In this document: piece after piece, positions 19,011 through 31,619 of the stretch | Position numbering within the stretch: the stretch's first letter is position 1 | Layout of the letters: each line of letters opens with the position of its first letter | DNA from: Calycina herbarum | Taxonomy: Eukaryota; Ascomycota; Leotiomycetes; Helotiales; Pezizellaceae | Reading direction: 5' to 3' | Assembly (NCBI GenBank): GCA_001414485.1 | Contig: LLEY01000082.1 | Span: 1 to 64,000 of the forward strand | Length of the DNA: 64,000 nt | Notes under the pieces: model-generated | What the model was told of the DNA's origin: nothing | What the model saw: the letters and a program-made list of their open reading frames with translations, nothing else | Database searches by the model: none | Position numbers and translations under genes: made by a program

Positions 19011-20581
19011 ATTAATAGTAGTAGTAGAAGTAAAGAGAATTTATTACTAGAATAAGACGCTAGATAAAGCGTTCTTATTAGTTAGAAGTACGAAGAGAGA
19101 ATTGTAATTAGTTAGATTATAAATAGATTAATATAACCGATTTTAAGTACTACGCTCTTATTATAGAGAACTACTACTTTTTAAGAAGTTATAATACGTA
19201 TATATAACTAAACAGATTTATAACTAAGTTATACTAATAAGAACTAAGCTACTATAGATTTTTAAGTAAGATATAAATACTAGTTTATATAAGATTAAGC
19301 TTATAAGAACGCTATTATAGATATAAGAGCTTATAATAGATTTCTCTTATCTAATAACTTATAGTCTTATAACTAGTTAATTAAGAGTAAAATAAGAATA
19401 CTTGTTATATAACTAGAGATAGATCTATTTTATATCTATATCTTATTAAAAGATTATTATTATTAAAGAGAGTATCTAAGTCTAGTAGATTATAAGATAT
19501 ATATTCTTCTAACTCTTTATTTTATTTAAACTATCTTTAATTATCTATAGTACTTTATAAAGCTATTCTTTATCTCTTTTAATTATTTCTCTTTAAATAA
19601 CTTAGTTATAAAAACCTAGTAAAATCACTTTTAAGATAAAAAATTAAAGTATTAGTAATATAAGAGAGACGACTTTAGTAAGCATTTTAATATACTTAAG
19701 CTATATTTAGAAGAGAGGTAGAAGAAGTAGAGACGTCTTTAAGAAGAGATAGAGTAAAGATATTTCTTTCTACTAGTAGAAAGAATTATAGAATTATTAG
19801 AGAAACTAAGATTAAGATATTTATTTCTTTCTATTAGTAGAAAAGTATAAGTCTAGTATTATATAAAATATTAAGTATTCTCTTTAAACTTTAATTTTTA
19901 TATAACTAACTTCTCTTACTTCTTTTATACTTTACTAATATATATATATATATATATATATATACTTATTTAATATCTTAAAAAAGTAACTCTAATATAT
20001 CTAAGATATATATACCTACTTATCTTTTTACTAAAAATAGTAAAATTTCACTCTCTAGTATTAGACTAAATATATAAGATAATATATATATAATTTATAA
20101 TATCTTACTTTCTTTTCTTATTCTGATTTTAATAAATTAACTTAACTCTCTTAGTAAATTTATACTAATAGGTTATATAGGAAATTAAATTAATAATACT
20201 AAAGTCAGTTTAGGAATTATAAATAGGTTTTTTCAATTTTATAAATATCTTTTCAACGCTGTTATATATATATTTATCTTTCTACTAAGCAGTTCTACTA
20301 CTTAGCTTATATCCTCGTAGTTACTATAAGCCTTATATAGTCTTAGATAGAAGAGCTAATCTTATAATAGTTCTATTTCTTATAAGATATATTACAAATA
20401 ACAATGTTAAAAGTATTATCTTATCTAAACTTCTAACTATAAACAAAGCTATCTTTCGTATATTTATCCGCGATCTCTCGTACGTACGATGTCAAATCTT
20501 AGTAAGACAGGTCTTTGTATCTAGAGACTGCTTTTAAAATAAGACTCGGCTACAAAAGATATTACCGTATCTGGGCGTAGG
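19011..20581. other. AT-rich, RIP-degraded sequence without recognisable content
   Basis: Extremely poor in CA/TG and rich in TA. No open frame, LTR or transposase motif was recognised. A (TA)13 microsatellite lies at 19939-19964. It is probably old repeat DNA decayed beyond recognition. Confidence 0.55.
19939..19964. repeat. (TA)n microsatellite
   Basis: Thirteen uninterrupted TA units lie within RIPed AT-rich DNA. Confidence 0.85.
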
Positions 20582-21037
20582 TGTTACAAATCACGTTTCA
20601 CGTAGTAAGTAGTTTAGACGGCGCTCTAATAGAATAAGGCACAACGTCTAGGAAATAGAAGGTAATACAAAAGGGAATCTATAATATAGAGGTATTTAGA
20701 GATTCTAGGATCTTACTATTAGAAGTACGTTAGAGGTTATATAATACAAAGGATTACCTAGGTCGACTAGCGATCTAGGCGATCTAGTCGACTAGAACGA
20801 TAGGCGATCCTGTCTACTTAGAAGAGACGAAGGTTCTATATAAGACTAGCACGTCTGCTATTATATAAGAGCTTCGTACTTAACTTTAATTAATAATCTT
20901 ATTATCTTATTTAATATCTTTAATATAAATAACGAGTTTACTTCTAAGTAAATAACCTAGTATATCTAAACTTCTTATCTATATACTAACTATCGAGACT
21001 TAGTTATCTTTGTTTAGTTTATTTAAGTTTTATTACA
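20582..21037 (+). repeat. Gypsy A 5' LTR
   Basis: Begins TGTTACAAATCACG and ends TTTTATTACA. It is the 456-bp partner of 33188-33643 and is more heavily RIPed than that copy, notably in its last 100 bp. Confidence 0.9.
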
Positions 21038-21997
21038 CTTTAAGTACCTACTTAGAAGTTCAGTTACTATAGCTCTAGTAACCTCCGCCGCAGCTACTAG
21101 CTCGAGTACTAGTTAAGTCAATGTTATAAGAGTATCTAGAAGTGCTACTAGAGGAATACCTGCTAGTATATAACTAGCTAGAAACGACGACAACGTTAGT
21201 ATACTAGACGCTCCCGAGTCTTATAAGGTCGAAGCACTTGAATCTATTAAGATTAAGATACTAGATACGTATTATAGAAAGCGTAAGAAACTCGACTTGT
21301 TTCTTCTTTAAATAGACATCTATTTTAACTTTAACTTAGATAAATTCAAAGGTAACTATAACTCGCGATCTATCTTTACTATCTTCTATCTTAGAGGATT
21401 AGTATTAGAATAGGCTTAGCTATATTTAGAAGACTTCTTTAGAAACGAGGATAAAGACAGATCTATAGAGATAACTAAGATTATATTTAAATCTTAGAGA
21501 GGATTTAAAGCAACTATTAGGAAAGTCTTTAGAGACTTCGATATAATCTAAACTACTAGATATAAGCTTTTAGATTTATACTAAACTAGATCGGTAATAG
21601 ATTATACTAATAAATTCTAACGTTATAGAATGAAATTAGAATAGAATACTATCGCTCTTATAGAACTCTTTCGTAGAGGATTAAAGATATATATTTATAA
21701 GAAAATAGCTAAATAGAATATATAGTTCTAAACTATTATAGAAATAATAGAGGAGGTCGTCTAGTTAGATAACCGTCTATATAAATTTAGAAAGAGTAAC
21801 TCTAAATATAAGAAGAAGAGTAAAAGACTAGGAAGGTAGAAGTATAGCTATACTAATAAGTATAGTAAGAAAGTAAATACTATATAGAAAAGAACCTTTC
21901 TAAAGAAAGACGGACTTTCTTAGAAAGAACGTAATCGATAGCGAAACTAGTAACTCTGTTATATCTATAGTAAACTAAGCTATAAAGTAACCGATTA
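21038..21997 (+). pseudogene. Gypsy A gag (RIP-inactivated)
   Basis: Reading through stops, the plus strand gives a gag-like protein: VEALESIKIKILDTYYRKRK, a capsid-like helical part with FKGNYNSRSIFTIFYLRG, and a basic tail leading to a Cys/His knuckle (LCYIYSKLSYKVTDYP, where Tyr replaces Cys by TGT-to-TAT). It is interrupted at 21998 by the piggyBac-like element. Confidence 0.75.
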
Positions 21998-23995
21998 TCC
22001 TCTCAGCTGCTATTAGGATCAAAGTTAGTGCCTTAGGCACCCCTATATATGGCCGAGAATATCAAAACATAGAAATGTAAACAACTCTTCTTTTTAGTAC
22101 TATATTCCCACTTTTAACTACGCTAATATACCGGAATCTACTCGATTTAATACTATAGATAAAAGCACCTTACGCTCTAATACTAAGCTAATTATAAAGG
22201 CCGGAACCGAATTTATCTCTATATAATTAGAGAATTAGAACTCTGAAATTACTCTTCTAAATAAGACATCTTCTAATAATCTAATTACTATCTTCTTACT
22301 TTATTATTCTCTTGAAATAATAGATACTATTATACGCTATATAAATCTCTATGTTAGAGAGCCTTAAGACCTATCAGTGTAAAATATAAGAGCCCTAGCT
22401 TAGTACTCTACAACTCGGGAAGAAATCTATATTTATATAGCTATTCGTATTTATATAACTATTTATATTAAATAGGAAATCTCTGACTACTGGAGTACTA
22501 AGTCTATTATACTAAATCACTCTATTTCTAAGTATATAAGTAGAAATAGATTTTAGGAATTATATATATAGTTTAGAATATATATACTAGAAGTAGAGAG
22601 TTCTTTTAAAAAGGCAAGTTCTGTCTTATATCTGTTCTCTATTTTACTAACTTCTCTATTAGATAGAGCCTCTGAACTCTTATATATAAAAGGTTAATAC
22701 TATAATATAGAAACCCGGGTTAAGATTAGTTGTTAATAAAGGTATAACGCGGTTTAAAGAAAGAGCAAAGAAAGCAACGACAATCTCTATAAAACCTATA
22801 TCTACTGGATTTAAGGTGTGGATTCTAGCCTAGCTTAGCTTCTTATAGGCTTGGAATTTCTACATTCCCGGACAAGGAAATAGACCTGTAGACGTTTGAA
22901 TACTAAGAGAGCTAGAAGAGATAAAAAAGGGGAAAGAAGAGAATAAAACTTAGGCTGTTGTTATTAAGTTAGTTAAGTCTCTACCTAGGAAGGGTTACTA
23001 CATCTTCTTAGATAATCTCTTTATATTAATAAAACTCTTTAAGTACCTACGCTCTCTTGGATTTGGTATTACTAATATAGCTCGTATAAAGTCTGGAATA
23101 ATCTAAGAACTCGTAGATATAAAGAAGAACGATAAGAATAATACTCTCTCTTAGAGTATTAAAAAGAGCCTATCTATACTCTCTAATAAGGTGTGTCAAG
23201 TAGCTTAGAAAGACAACTCTATTATCCTTCTTATAAGTATAGTTTCTAATAGGAAAGACTAGGTATTATATAACCGACGACGTTCTAAAGCAACCTTCTC
23301 TAAGGCTAAAACGTCTAGAATTCCCTTTAGAGATCAGCTAATAAAACATCTCTAGATCTCTTAACTTATAGACGATTATAACTATAGTATAGAGTACGTA
23401 GATATTAGAGATTAAATATCAGCTGCCGTACCCGGGTTATAGCTAGTTAGAAGAGAGAGAGTATAAGCACTTAAATACTAGATCTTCCGGACAGTACTTA
23501 TTAACTTCTATTTAGTTTCCTATTACTTAGAGACAAGTTCTACTCCTAACGTCTCTTTCTAGAGCTAAAAGGAGTTCCGGCGGCAGATTATTAATAGCTT
23601 ACTAGCTCTTAGAAAGGCTAGTCCCTTACCTAAAAAGAGAAGAGTTTTATATATAAATCCTAATATATACGAAGAACCTTTAGCTTCTTATAAGTTAGTT
23701 AAAATAGCTTATAACCGTTAGTATATTACTTATAAGAGATTAAGGTATTAAGACCGCTTATAAAAAAGAATTATATTATCTTCTATTACTAAGGAATATA
23801 ATAGAAAAAGTGATAGGAAGGTTTCTTTCTATAGGTGTAATAAGTGTAAGATATAGCTTTGTAATAATAACTCTTGTTTTAATATATATTATAAGAAATA
23901 GTTAGAATCCACCCCTTTCCTAGGAAATCCAGTGATCTTATTAGCTCGTCAGAGCTCTTGGCGCCCCACTTTGATCCTGATAGCAGCTGAGGGGA
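21998..23995 (+). mobile_element. PiggyBac-like DNA transposon (DDE_Tnp_1_7), RIPed
   Basis: Inverted ends of about 28 bp (21998-22025 and the reverse complement of 23968-23995) share CTCAGCTGCTAT and AGGATCAAAGT with two mismatches, both transitions. Between them the plus strand, with stops read through, encodes a transposase of the piggyBac/PGBD type: FLDNLFILIKLFKYLRSLG (a conserved Asp-Asn block), ARIKSGIIQELVD-like sequence, and a Cys-rich C-terminal knuckle FYRCNKCKI. TA stands on both outer flanks; the TTAA duplication typical of the superfamily is not visible and may be masked by RIP. It sits within gypsy A gag. Confidence 0.82.
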
Positions 23996-24006
23996 TAGCT
24001 AGAAAA

Positions 24007-24157
24007 TGTGACGGAACTGGCCAGGTGACCCCTGGTAAGCCCAGATCCGCCCCAGCCTACATATAGTAGAATAGCGAATTGATCTCTCGATCAATTCTTG
24101 TGCCTTTTTGGCCCGCTGGCGCAGTTGGTTAAAGCTATTCCATCTATGCTCGTCACA
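24007..24157 (+). repeat. TRIM-2 left LTR
   Basis: 151 bp with TG...CA ends. It contains TGGCGCAGTTGG, a good match to the tRNA A-box, near its 3' end. Confidence 0.9.
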
Positions 24158-24466
24158 GAAGAATTGATCCAACTAGTAATTAAGCGTCTGAGACTGTAGC
24201 CGGCCCGGCGTCGGCCCGCTGAGCGAGGACTCAATTGCCGAAAGATACTATGGTTCTGAGTAGAGTGGCTGGCGCAGGCTTCGGCCGTTTCGTACAAGCA
24301 CTCTCGAGGACATAGGCAATAACCCTGCGGCAGGGCTTGTTTAGTCTTATGGTTAACTATTACCGCTCGGGGGACCTAGTTATGGGAGTGATGCGAGCGC
24401 AGTCTCAGATAGCCTTCACGGCTGCACATTCACGGCTGAGGGCCAGCCGGCTAGAAGCGGGGGTGA

Positions 24467-24617
24467 TGTGACGGAACTGGCTAGGTGACCCCTGGTAAGC
24501 CCAGATCCGCCCTAGCCTATATATAGTAGAATAGCGAACTGATCTCTCGATCAATTCTTATGCCTTTTTAGCCCGCTGGCGTAGTTGGTTAAAGCTATTC
24601 CATCTATACTCGTTATA
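24467..24617 (+). repeat. TRIM-2 right LTR
   Basis: 151-bp copy of the left LTR; C-to-T and G-to-A changes account for the differences seen. It is followed by GAAAA. Confidence 0.9.
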
Positions 24618-25862
24618 GAAAAGAACGAAATCCTAGAAGAGAAAGAGATAGGTTAACGCTACTGTTTAAATAGAAGTAGTATTACTTAATTAAATCGAAC
24701 TTATAGACGCTAAGCTTAAGACTAGAGGATATAGTACGTAGATCGAAATAGACGTCTTAGACATAGTAGTAGACACTATATATCTATAGCTAAACGAATA
24801 TAATAAAGAAATCGAGTTATAAGTTAGCGATATATAGAATACTAACGATAATAGAGATCTACTTCTTAAAGAATATTATAATATATAGTTAGAAATAGAA
24901 TATAAACTGTCTCTTTAAGTAGAGTATAAATTACTACTATTAACTAATTCTTTAGAATTATCCGACTTATCTTCTAGATTAGAAGAAGAGGTTAGAGATA
25001 TAAGTCTCGAAGTTAGAGAAACTTAGACTTTTACTAGAATATTTAAATAAGAGAATCAATAGATATATATAGACAGTTAGAAGCCTAACTTCTAGAACTC
25101 TTATACTACTTAGAGTATTAAACCTACTATTCTAATAATATATAATATTACTAGGAATAACTCTAATATAATAACTATAGTTAGCCTAGTTATAAGCTAA
25201 GAAACTATTAAGTTTAAAGAATCTAAATATAGTTAGAAATAGATTAAGATATCTAGTTAGCCTAAGATAAGAGATATATAAATAGTCGTAGACCTTTAGG
25301 AAGAAACCAGCTTATAGTAGTAGTAGAGCTCTAGAGACTTTATAAGATAATCGAAACCTAGTTTCTTAGACATGTTACCTAGTAACACGGAAATGTTACT
25401 AGAAATAGAAGGCTAGTATACCGTAGTCGCTTTAGTTAGTAATATTAGAGTAATATTCCGAGAACCTAGAACTAGAAGGTTATTTAGTATAATCTTTTAG
25501 GAAATAAACGAATACGATATTAAATAAGAAACAGAGATAGTATAGAGAGAACTTTACTATCTAATAGTTAAAGAATTATAGTCTATTAAAATAATAAATA
25601 AGACTACAGCTAAATAGATACGATATTATCTAAGTACTACGTTCGACTAGTCTATAGAGAAACGATTTATTACAACCTTACTAGAACTAGAACGAACTAT
25701 AAAATATAGATTAATATACGAGGTAGCTTCTATAGATTTAGAGAAAGTAACCTTCTTTCTAAAATCTAGTAGAGAAGATAGAGATAAACGGAGATTTAAA
25801 GTATACTTTATAAAAAGAGAATTAAACGCTACCTCTAGAGAAAATTAGTTAATTATAACGTA

Positions 25863-27714
25863 GTTTATTAGAACCCTACGTATATTAGAACTCTATATAC
25901 TTTTGCTCTTCTCTACTACTTTAAAATATAATTAAATAACTATAATATATAAATTTAACTAAAACTACTAAGAATCTAATAAACTAGATATATCTACATC
26001 TACTTAACAAGTTCGTATATTATAACTAGCTTTTCTATAAGTGCTATAGCGTCTACTAGTTAATTACTCTACCTTCCGACTAACTCTCTCTATACGTATA
26101 TCGTGTTAAACCTGCTTATCTACGTCTTTCTACGCTAGAATATCCTATATATCCTCTATAGTAAGTATACTACCTTAACGTATATAAGCCTTCCTAGCTC
26201 TACGACGCTTACTAAGAGCTTTATTTACTACTCGAAGTATACGTACCTTCGTAGTTAAAAGAGTTACTTTATAAGCTAATTACTCTATACCTTTTACTAA
26301 TATAATAACTGTCTAGAAAATAGGTGTTAGCAAGCTTCCTTAGTAACTAGTAATCTAGTTCTTAATAAGAGTTGTTTATAAAAGAGCTTCGGCGGGGTTA
26401 TAAACAGTCTAAGAGACCTAAGAGTCAGCGTCGGTAGAGAGGGGCCTAGTAGAGGTTAGTGTCTATAACTTTATATTAAGCTTTAAAATCACAGCTTATA
26501 GATTAAAAGGTACTAAGCTAGCTCTGCGGAATCCAGCTTAAGCGTTTTAAGCTGTTATTAATTCTATATACACTGCTTTAAAAGCGAGAAAGAACTCGAC
26601 CTTAGTAATATAGTTAATATAAGCTTTAATAAAAGTCTTAATTTGTCGACTATATACCTGTTTTAAGATACTAAAACACTTAATATTAAGTAGCTAGGTT
26701 AAATAAGAAGAGTAAGGAGATAGTCTAAGAGTAATAATATTATATATCTTATAGTACTCTTAGAATTCAGCCGATTTATAACTCTTATATCTATTAAGAA
26801 CAAGTATTCGATATAGACTCTTTACTTAAGTAGAAGTATACTTATCGAAGTGCTTAAGCTATTCTAGACCTGTCTTATTATTCGTCTAGCTATTACTTAT
26901 TAGTTTAATAACCTAGTTGTATAGAAGGCCGCTCTTAGTATACTAACTTAAGAGGTAGTATTTCCTCTTTACTACTAAGAATAGAGGAATACTCCTACCT
27001 TCGCCGTTGATATAAGCAATTATAGTAGTCTATTCTCGATTACCTAGCTAAACTGCTTTACCTCTGCTACGTCGATCTATATATATAACAACTATAGAAG
27101 AAGTGATTATACCTATTATAAAGCTAGTTTCGTTGAAATTCTAAAAATCGTAGTCTAGAATACTATATTTTACTCTTATATTCTCTACTAGTTGAAACCA
27201 CGTACTAATAAGCTTAGAATCTTCGTATAAGACTCTTTAGAAGTCGTAAACGTGATTAAAACGCGTCTTTAAGACTAGTTGTCGTTGTATAAATTAATAT
27301 ACCTAGAGCTTTCTAACGCGTCTTCTTCTCTACGATTCGAGGATATAATTCGCTATATCTTCTATACTAGCTAGCTGGGACGCAAAGCCTCTTATATCTA
27401 TATCAAGTATATATTAAATAATAACCTTCTCCTCTAATTCGGTTAAATTAGAATTTACTAGCCGACGATCGAAGAGTAGAGTATAGCTGTTTATTCTAAG
27501 ACGAAGTATAGATTTAGAAACTTTATAGATTTTTACAGCTTTTCAACGACTTAGTTTTCTTTTAGAGGTTCGAATAGCTTTAATAGCTAAAATAATAAGT
27601 GCTTCTTAAGTTTATATCTCTATTAGAAAGAGTGAAAAACGTGTATTAAAATAATAGAGTAGAAGAGTCGGCAAAAGTACGTAAGATTCTAATATACGTA
27701 GAGTTCTAATAAAC
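25863..27714 (-). mobile_element. Fot1/pogo-like DNA transposon, RIPed
   Basis: Imperfect terminal inverted repeats of about 65 bp start GTTTATTAGAAC (25863) and end GTTCTAATAAAC (27714), flanked by TA on both sides. The minus strand, with RIP stops read through, encodes a DDE_1 transposase: an N-terminal helix-turn-helix region near 27,600-27,450, then FNETSFIIGII, the segment RGKAVQLGNREQTTIIAYIN, and a later LSPYSSYLTQLLN block corresponding to the final catalytic Asp region. Length (1,852 bp) is normal for Fot1-type elements. It splits the gypsy A polyprotein upstream of the protease region. Confidence 0.88.
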
Positions 27715-28992
27715 TACGTTAACTATAAGAATATAAGAAAAGAAACTCCGAGTTATAATTAACTCTAGAGTAATAGGTAATTTCCTTTTCTTAATAGCTC
27801 TAAAGAAGCTAAACGTCTTAATTAATAGTATAAGACTATACTATCTTAGAGTAATTAATAGAACCGACGTTATATACTAGGATAGAATTATTAACTAGTA
27901 AACTATTCTAACGATAATTAATATCGAAGAATACTATTTAGATATATAATTTAATATTATTAAGATAGAAAGTAAGGAAGTAATACTTAGTATATTATAG
28001 ATTTAAGAATATAACCTAGATATCGATTAGAAGGCTTAGATAGTAACCTTTAGTTGATATAAATACGTCGGTTCGTATTTTTAACTATAAGACTAGAATA
28101 AGGTTAGCGCTACCTCTTCTAATACGCTAGAACACCTAGTATAGAGTTCTCTATAGGTTAGTAAGAGAGCTAATAACGAAATACCTATATAGTATAGAGA
28201 ATTTAAAGCGTTATTTAAAAACCTAGAAGACTTATAAGCCTTACTAGAACATCGCTTATAAGATTATAAGATTAAATTAAAAGAGAGTTATTACCTTTTA
28301 AAGTAGAAGCTTTAGTTATATAACTAAAAGAATCTATAGAAAATAGAAAGTTATATAAAAGAAGGTATTAAGAAGAGATATATTAGAAAATCTAAGTTAT
28401 TAATTACTTTAAATATACTTATTATTAAGAAAAAGAACGACCTAGATAGAAGAGTATATATTAATTATAAAGAAGTAAATAACGCTATAGTTAAGAACGC
28501 TTACCTATTACCTAGTAGCTAGTACTTATAGAATAAGTTAGATAGAGTAGTACGATTTATAAAACTAGATTAATAAAACGCTTATAGAGTTATATAAATA
28601 AAAGTCGGAGATAAATAGAAAACGGTATTTATCTTACTATTAGGTCTTTATAAGTATATAGTTATACTATTTAGACTATATAACGCGCTAGCTATATACT
28701 AGAGATAAAATAATAATATTTTAGAAGATCTTCTAAGAGTAATAGTTATATATTACCTAGATAATATTCTAATATTCTTAAAAAGAGTAGAAGAATATAA
28801 AGGTTATATAAAAGAAGTTCTACGTCGTTTACTTAAGATAGATTCTTATCTTAAACTTTTAAAATACGAGTTTAAAGTAACTTAAATACTTTTTCTAGTA
28901 TAGGTAGTTAGTTTAGAGAAAATAGAAATAAATCTAGCAAAGATCTAGGATATCTTAAACTAGAAATTACTAGAGAGTATAAAAGATATATA
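27715..28992 (+). pseudogene. Gypsy A protease and reverse transcriptase (RIP-inactivated)
   Basis: Continuation of the polyprotein after the Fot1-like insert. The frame gives IKEGIKKRYIRKSKLLITLN, then a YYLDNILIF motif near 28,754. Canonical gypsy reverse transcriptases have DD here; GAT/GAC to AAT/AAC is a RIP change that removes a catalytic Asp. Confidence 0.82.
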
Positions 28993-29433
28993 TATAACGA
29001 AACTTAAACTAACTAAACAAAGATAACTAAGTCTCGAAGGTTAGTATATAGGTAAGAAGTATAGATATACTAGGTTATTTACTTATATTAAAGATATTAA
29101 ATAAGATAATAAGATTAATAACTAAAGTTAAGTACGAAGCTTCTATCTAATAGCAGACGTGCTAGTCTTATATAGAACCTTTGTTCTCGTTTAGAGTCTT
29201 ATTCTATAGAAGCGTTATAGATAGAGTCCGACTCTAATTCCAGAGCTCCTAAAAACTAGACTCTATTACCTAACTATTTCTAACCGAGTTACGTAATATA
29301 ACTATAATAAGATCTATAGATTATATATCTAATATATTTAATCCTCTTTCCTCTTCTAGGTTCTAATAGTACTTATTCTATTAGGTCGTCGCCTAGACTT
29401 TACTAATCACGTACTAGTATATAATTCGTAATA
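28993..29433 (-). repeat. Solo gypsy LTR, inverted, inside gypsy A
   Basis: A 441-bp reverse-oriented LTR of the same family (TATAACGAAAC... to ...TTCGTAATA), flanked by the exact 5-bp duplication ATATA (28988-28992, 29434-29438). The gypsy reading frame resumes immediately after it. It is the product of LTR-LTR recombination. Confidence 0.88.
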
Positions 29434-29438
29434 ATATA

Positions 29439-30659
29439 GTCCTTTCTTAGATTTATAAACTTCTACTGTCCGTTTATTAAGAACTATATAAAGGTTACTA
29501 AACTAATAATAGTACTAACTAAAAAGGCTATTATACTTATCTAGGATAAATAAGCGAAGAATACTTTTTAGAAGATTAAAGTAAAATTCGCTAAGAAACC
29601 TATCTTATACGATTATAATATAGATAAACCTAGTATAGTAGAAACAGACGTCTTAGACATAGTAGTAGATACTGTTTACTTATAACTAAATAATAAGAGA
29701 AAGCTTATACCTATTATATATTACTCTAGAATATTTAATCTAGTATAATAGAACTATAGTATTTTTAATAAAGAATTACTCGCTTTAGTATTAGTATTAG
29801 AGTATTAGAGAATATACTTTTAAGAAGTAAGATATTAGGTTATAGTTTTAATTAACTATAAGAATTTAAAAACGTTTATAATAACAAAAGAACTTATAAC
29901 TAGACAACTAGTAAGATAGTCTAAAATACTATTAAGATTTAATATTATTATATATTATATAAGTAAGATATTAAACGCTTAGGCTAATACTCTTAGCTAT
30001 AAACCTAGATATCTTAGCTATAAACCTAGATATAAAAAGAAGAAAGAGTATAAGAAGGTTACGATTTTAAAGACTCTTAAAAATAGAGATATAACTCTAA
30101 TAGTTTATAAGGTTATAGTTTTAGAGAAGGTCGACCCTTAGAAGAATAAAATCTAGAATACTTAGGAAAAAGAACAACCTTAGATACTTTAAGAAGATAG
30201 AAACCTAGGATAAGAATAAGATATTAATATATATCGTTTATAAGAAGAATAAAGATATAAAGACAGATATAAGAAAGGAAAACTTTAGATTCTTAACTTA
30301 TATATAAAAGAATTTGTTTAGGAATACTATATAGTACTAGCTTATAAGTACTAGGGAATTAGAAGAACTCTTTAGAGAATTAAATAATATTACTATATTA
30401 ATAAAGTATCGAAGGTAGTTAAGAAAGTAATAGCAGAGTATAATACCTATACCTAGAATAAGGCTTCCTACTATATATCTTACAGATAGATAGGTACTAC
30501 TCTAATACTACAAATACCTTAGAAATTAATATCTTAAGATTTTATTATTAAGCTACTAAAATCTAAAGATCCGATAACAGAAGTTAAGTATAACTCGATC
30601 CTAGTTATTATAAAACGACTTATAAAATATATAATTTTAGTACTATATATAGAGTTAAG
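29439..30659 (+). pseudogene. Gypsy A RNase H and integrase N-terminal part (RIP-inactivated)
   Basis: Plus-strand frames read FNKELLALVLVLEYQRI-like RNase H sequence, then a region comparable to the integrase of element F (YIKEFVQEYY). It is interrupted by an LTR pair at 30665. Confidence 0.75.
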
Positions 30660-30664
30660 TATAG

Positions 30665-31614
30665 TATAACGAAACTTAAATAAACTAAAAAAAGGTAACT
30701 AAGTCTCGAAGGTTAGTATATAGATAAGAAGTATAGATACGCCGGGTTATTTACTTAGAAGTAAACTCGTTACTTATATCAAAGATATTAAATAAGATAA
30801 TAAGATTAATAACTAAAGTTAAGTATAAAGCTTCTATCTAATAATAGAAGTACTAGTCTTATATAAAACCTTCGTTCTTTAAGTATATCGCCTATATTAC
30901 TTATATCGCTTATATCGCTTACGATTAAGACAATTAGAGCGATATAGATAATTACGTTATATAACCGTATATAACTTCTAATAGTCCTATAATAGTAAGA
31001 TCCTAAAACTCTTAAATACCTTTCTATATTACTAATTCTCTCTTATATTACCTTCTATTCTCTAGATATTATATCTTATTCTATTAGAGCGCTGTCTAGA
31101 CTACTTACTATATTCCGTGATTTATAATAGTAGATACTTAAAGTATAACGAAACTTAAACAAACTAAACAAAGGTAACTAAGTCTCGAAGGTTAGTATAT
31201 AAGTAAGAAGTATAGATACGTTAGATTGTTTACTTAGAAGTAAACTCGTTACTTATATTAAAGATATTAAATAAGATAATAAGATTAATAGCTAAAGTTA
31301 AGTACGAAGCTCTTATCTAATAGCAGACGTGCTAGTCTTATATAGAACCTTTATTTCTTTCTAGATCTTTTCTAATCCTAAGAATCCTTACTAGATCCTT
31401 AGTATCCTAAGCTCTAGAGTGAGCGTATATAAGCTCTAAGGTAACCGAGGTCACGTGCTTCTAATATAACTCTAATAGTAAGATCTCAAAGTTCTTAAAT
31501 ACTATACACTTCTAGACTTCCTCTTATATTACCTTCCCTTTCCTAGATACTTATATCTTAGTCTATTAGAGCGTTATCTAGACTACTTACTACGCTTTTA
31601 CGTAATTCGTAATA
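30665..31614 (-). mobile_element. Inverted LTR pair with 14 bp left between (collapsed gypsy)
   Basis: Two reverse-oriented LTRs (30665-31129 and 31144-31614) are separated only by GTAGATACTTAAAG (31130-31143). That 14-mer is the reverse complement of the start of the internal region that follows the 5' LTR in the related elements (CTTTAAGTA...). The pair is flanked by an exact TATAG duplication (30660-30664, 31615-31619). The element therefore inserted whole and later lost nearly its entire interior by deletion, not by LTR-LTR recombination. Confidence 0.88.
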
Positions 31615-31619
31615 TATAG

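Larger units (their letters stand above)
24007..24617. mobile_element. TRIM-2: 611-bp miniature LTR element
   Basis: Two 151-bp LTRs (24007-24157 and 24467-24617) begin TGTGACGGAACTGG; the left ends CGTCACA and the right CGTTATA. The 5-bp duplication GAAAA is exact (24002-24006 and 24618-24622). The interior is only 309 bp, non-coding, and ends in a purine tract (agaagcgggggtga) before the right LTR. Each LTR contains a tRNA-like 5' half: GCCCGCTGGCGCAGTTGGTT, which holds a Pol III A-box match. GC content is much higher than the surrounding gypsy, and LTR differences look like RIP transitions in the right copy. Confidence 0.92.

Noticed and set aside
24110..24150. Complete tRNA gene in the TRIM-2 LTR
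   Set aside because: Only the 5' part (acceptor/D-arm) resembles a tRNA; no anticodon arm or B-box follows.
24091..24297. 68-residue minus-strand frame in TRIM-2
   Set aside because: It spans the left LTR border and non-coding interior, so it is a chance open frame in GC-richer DNA.
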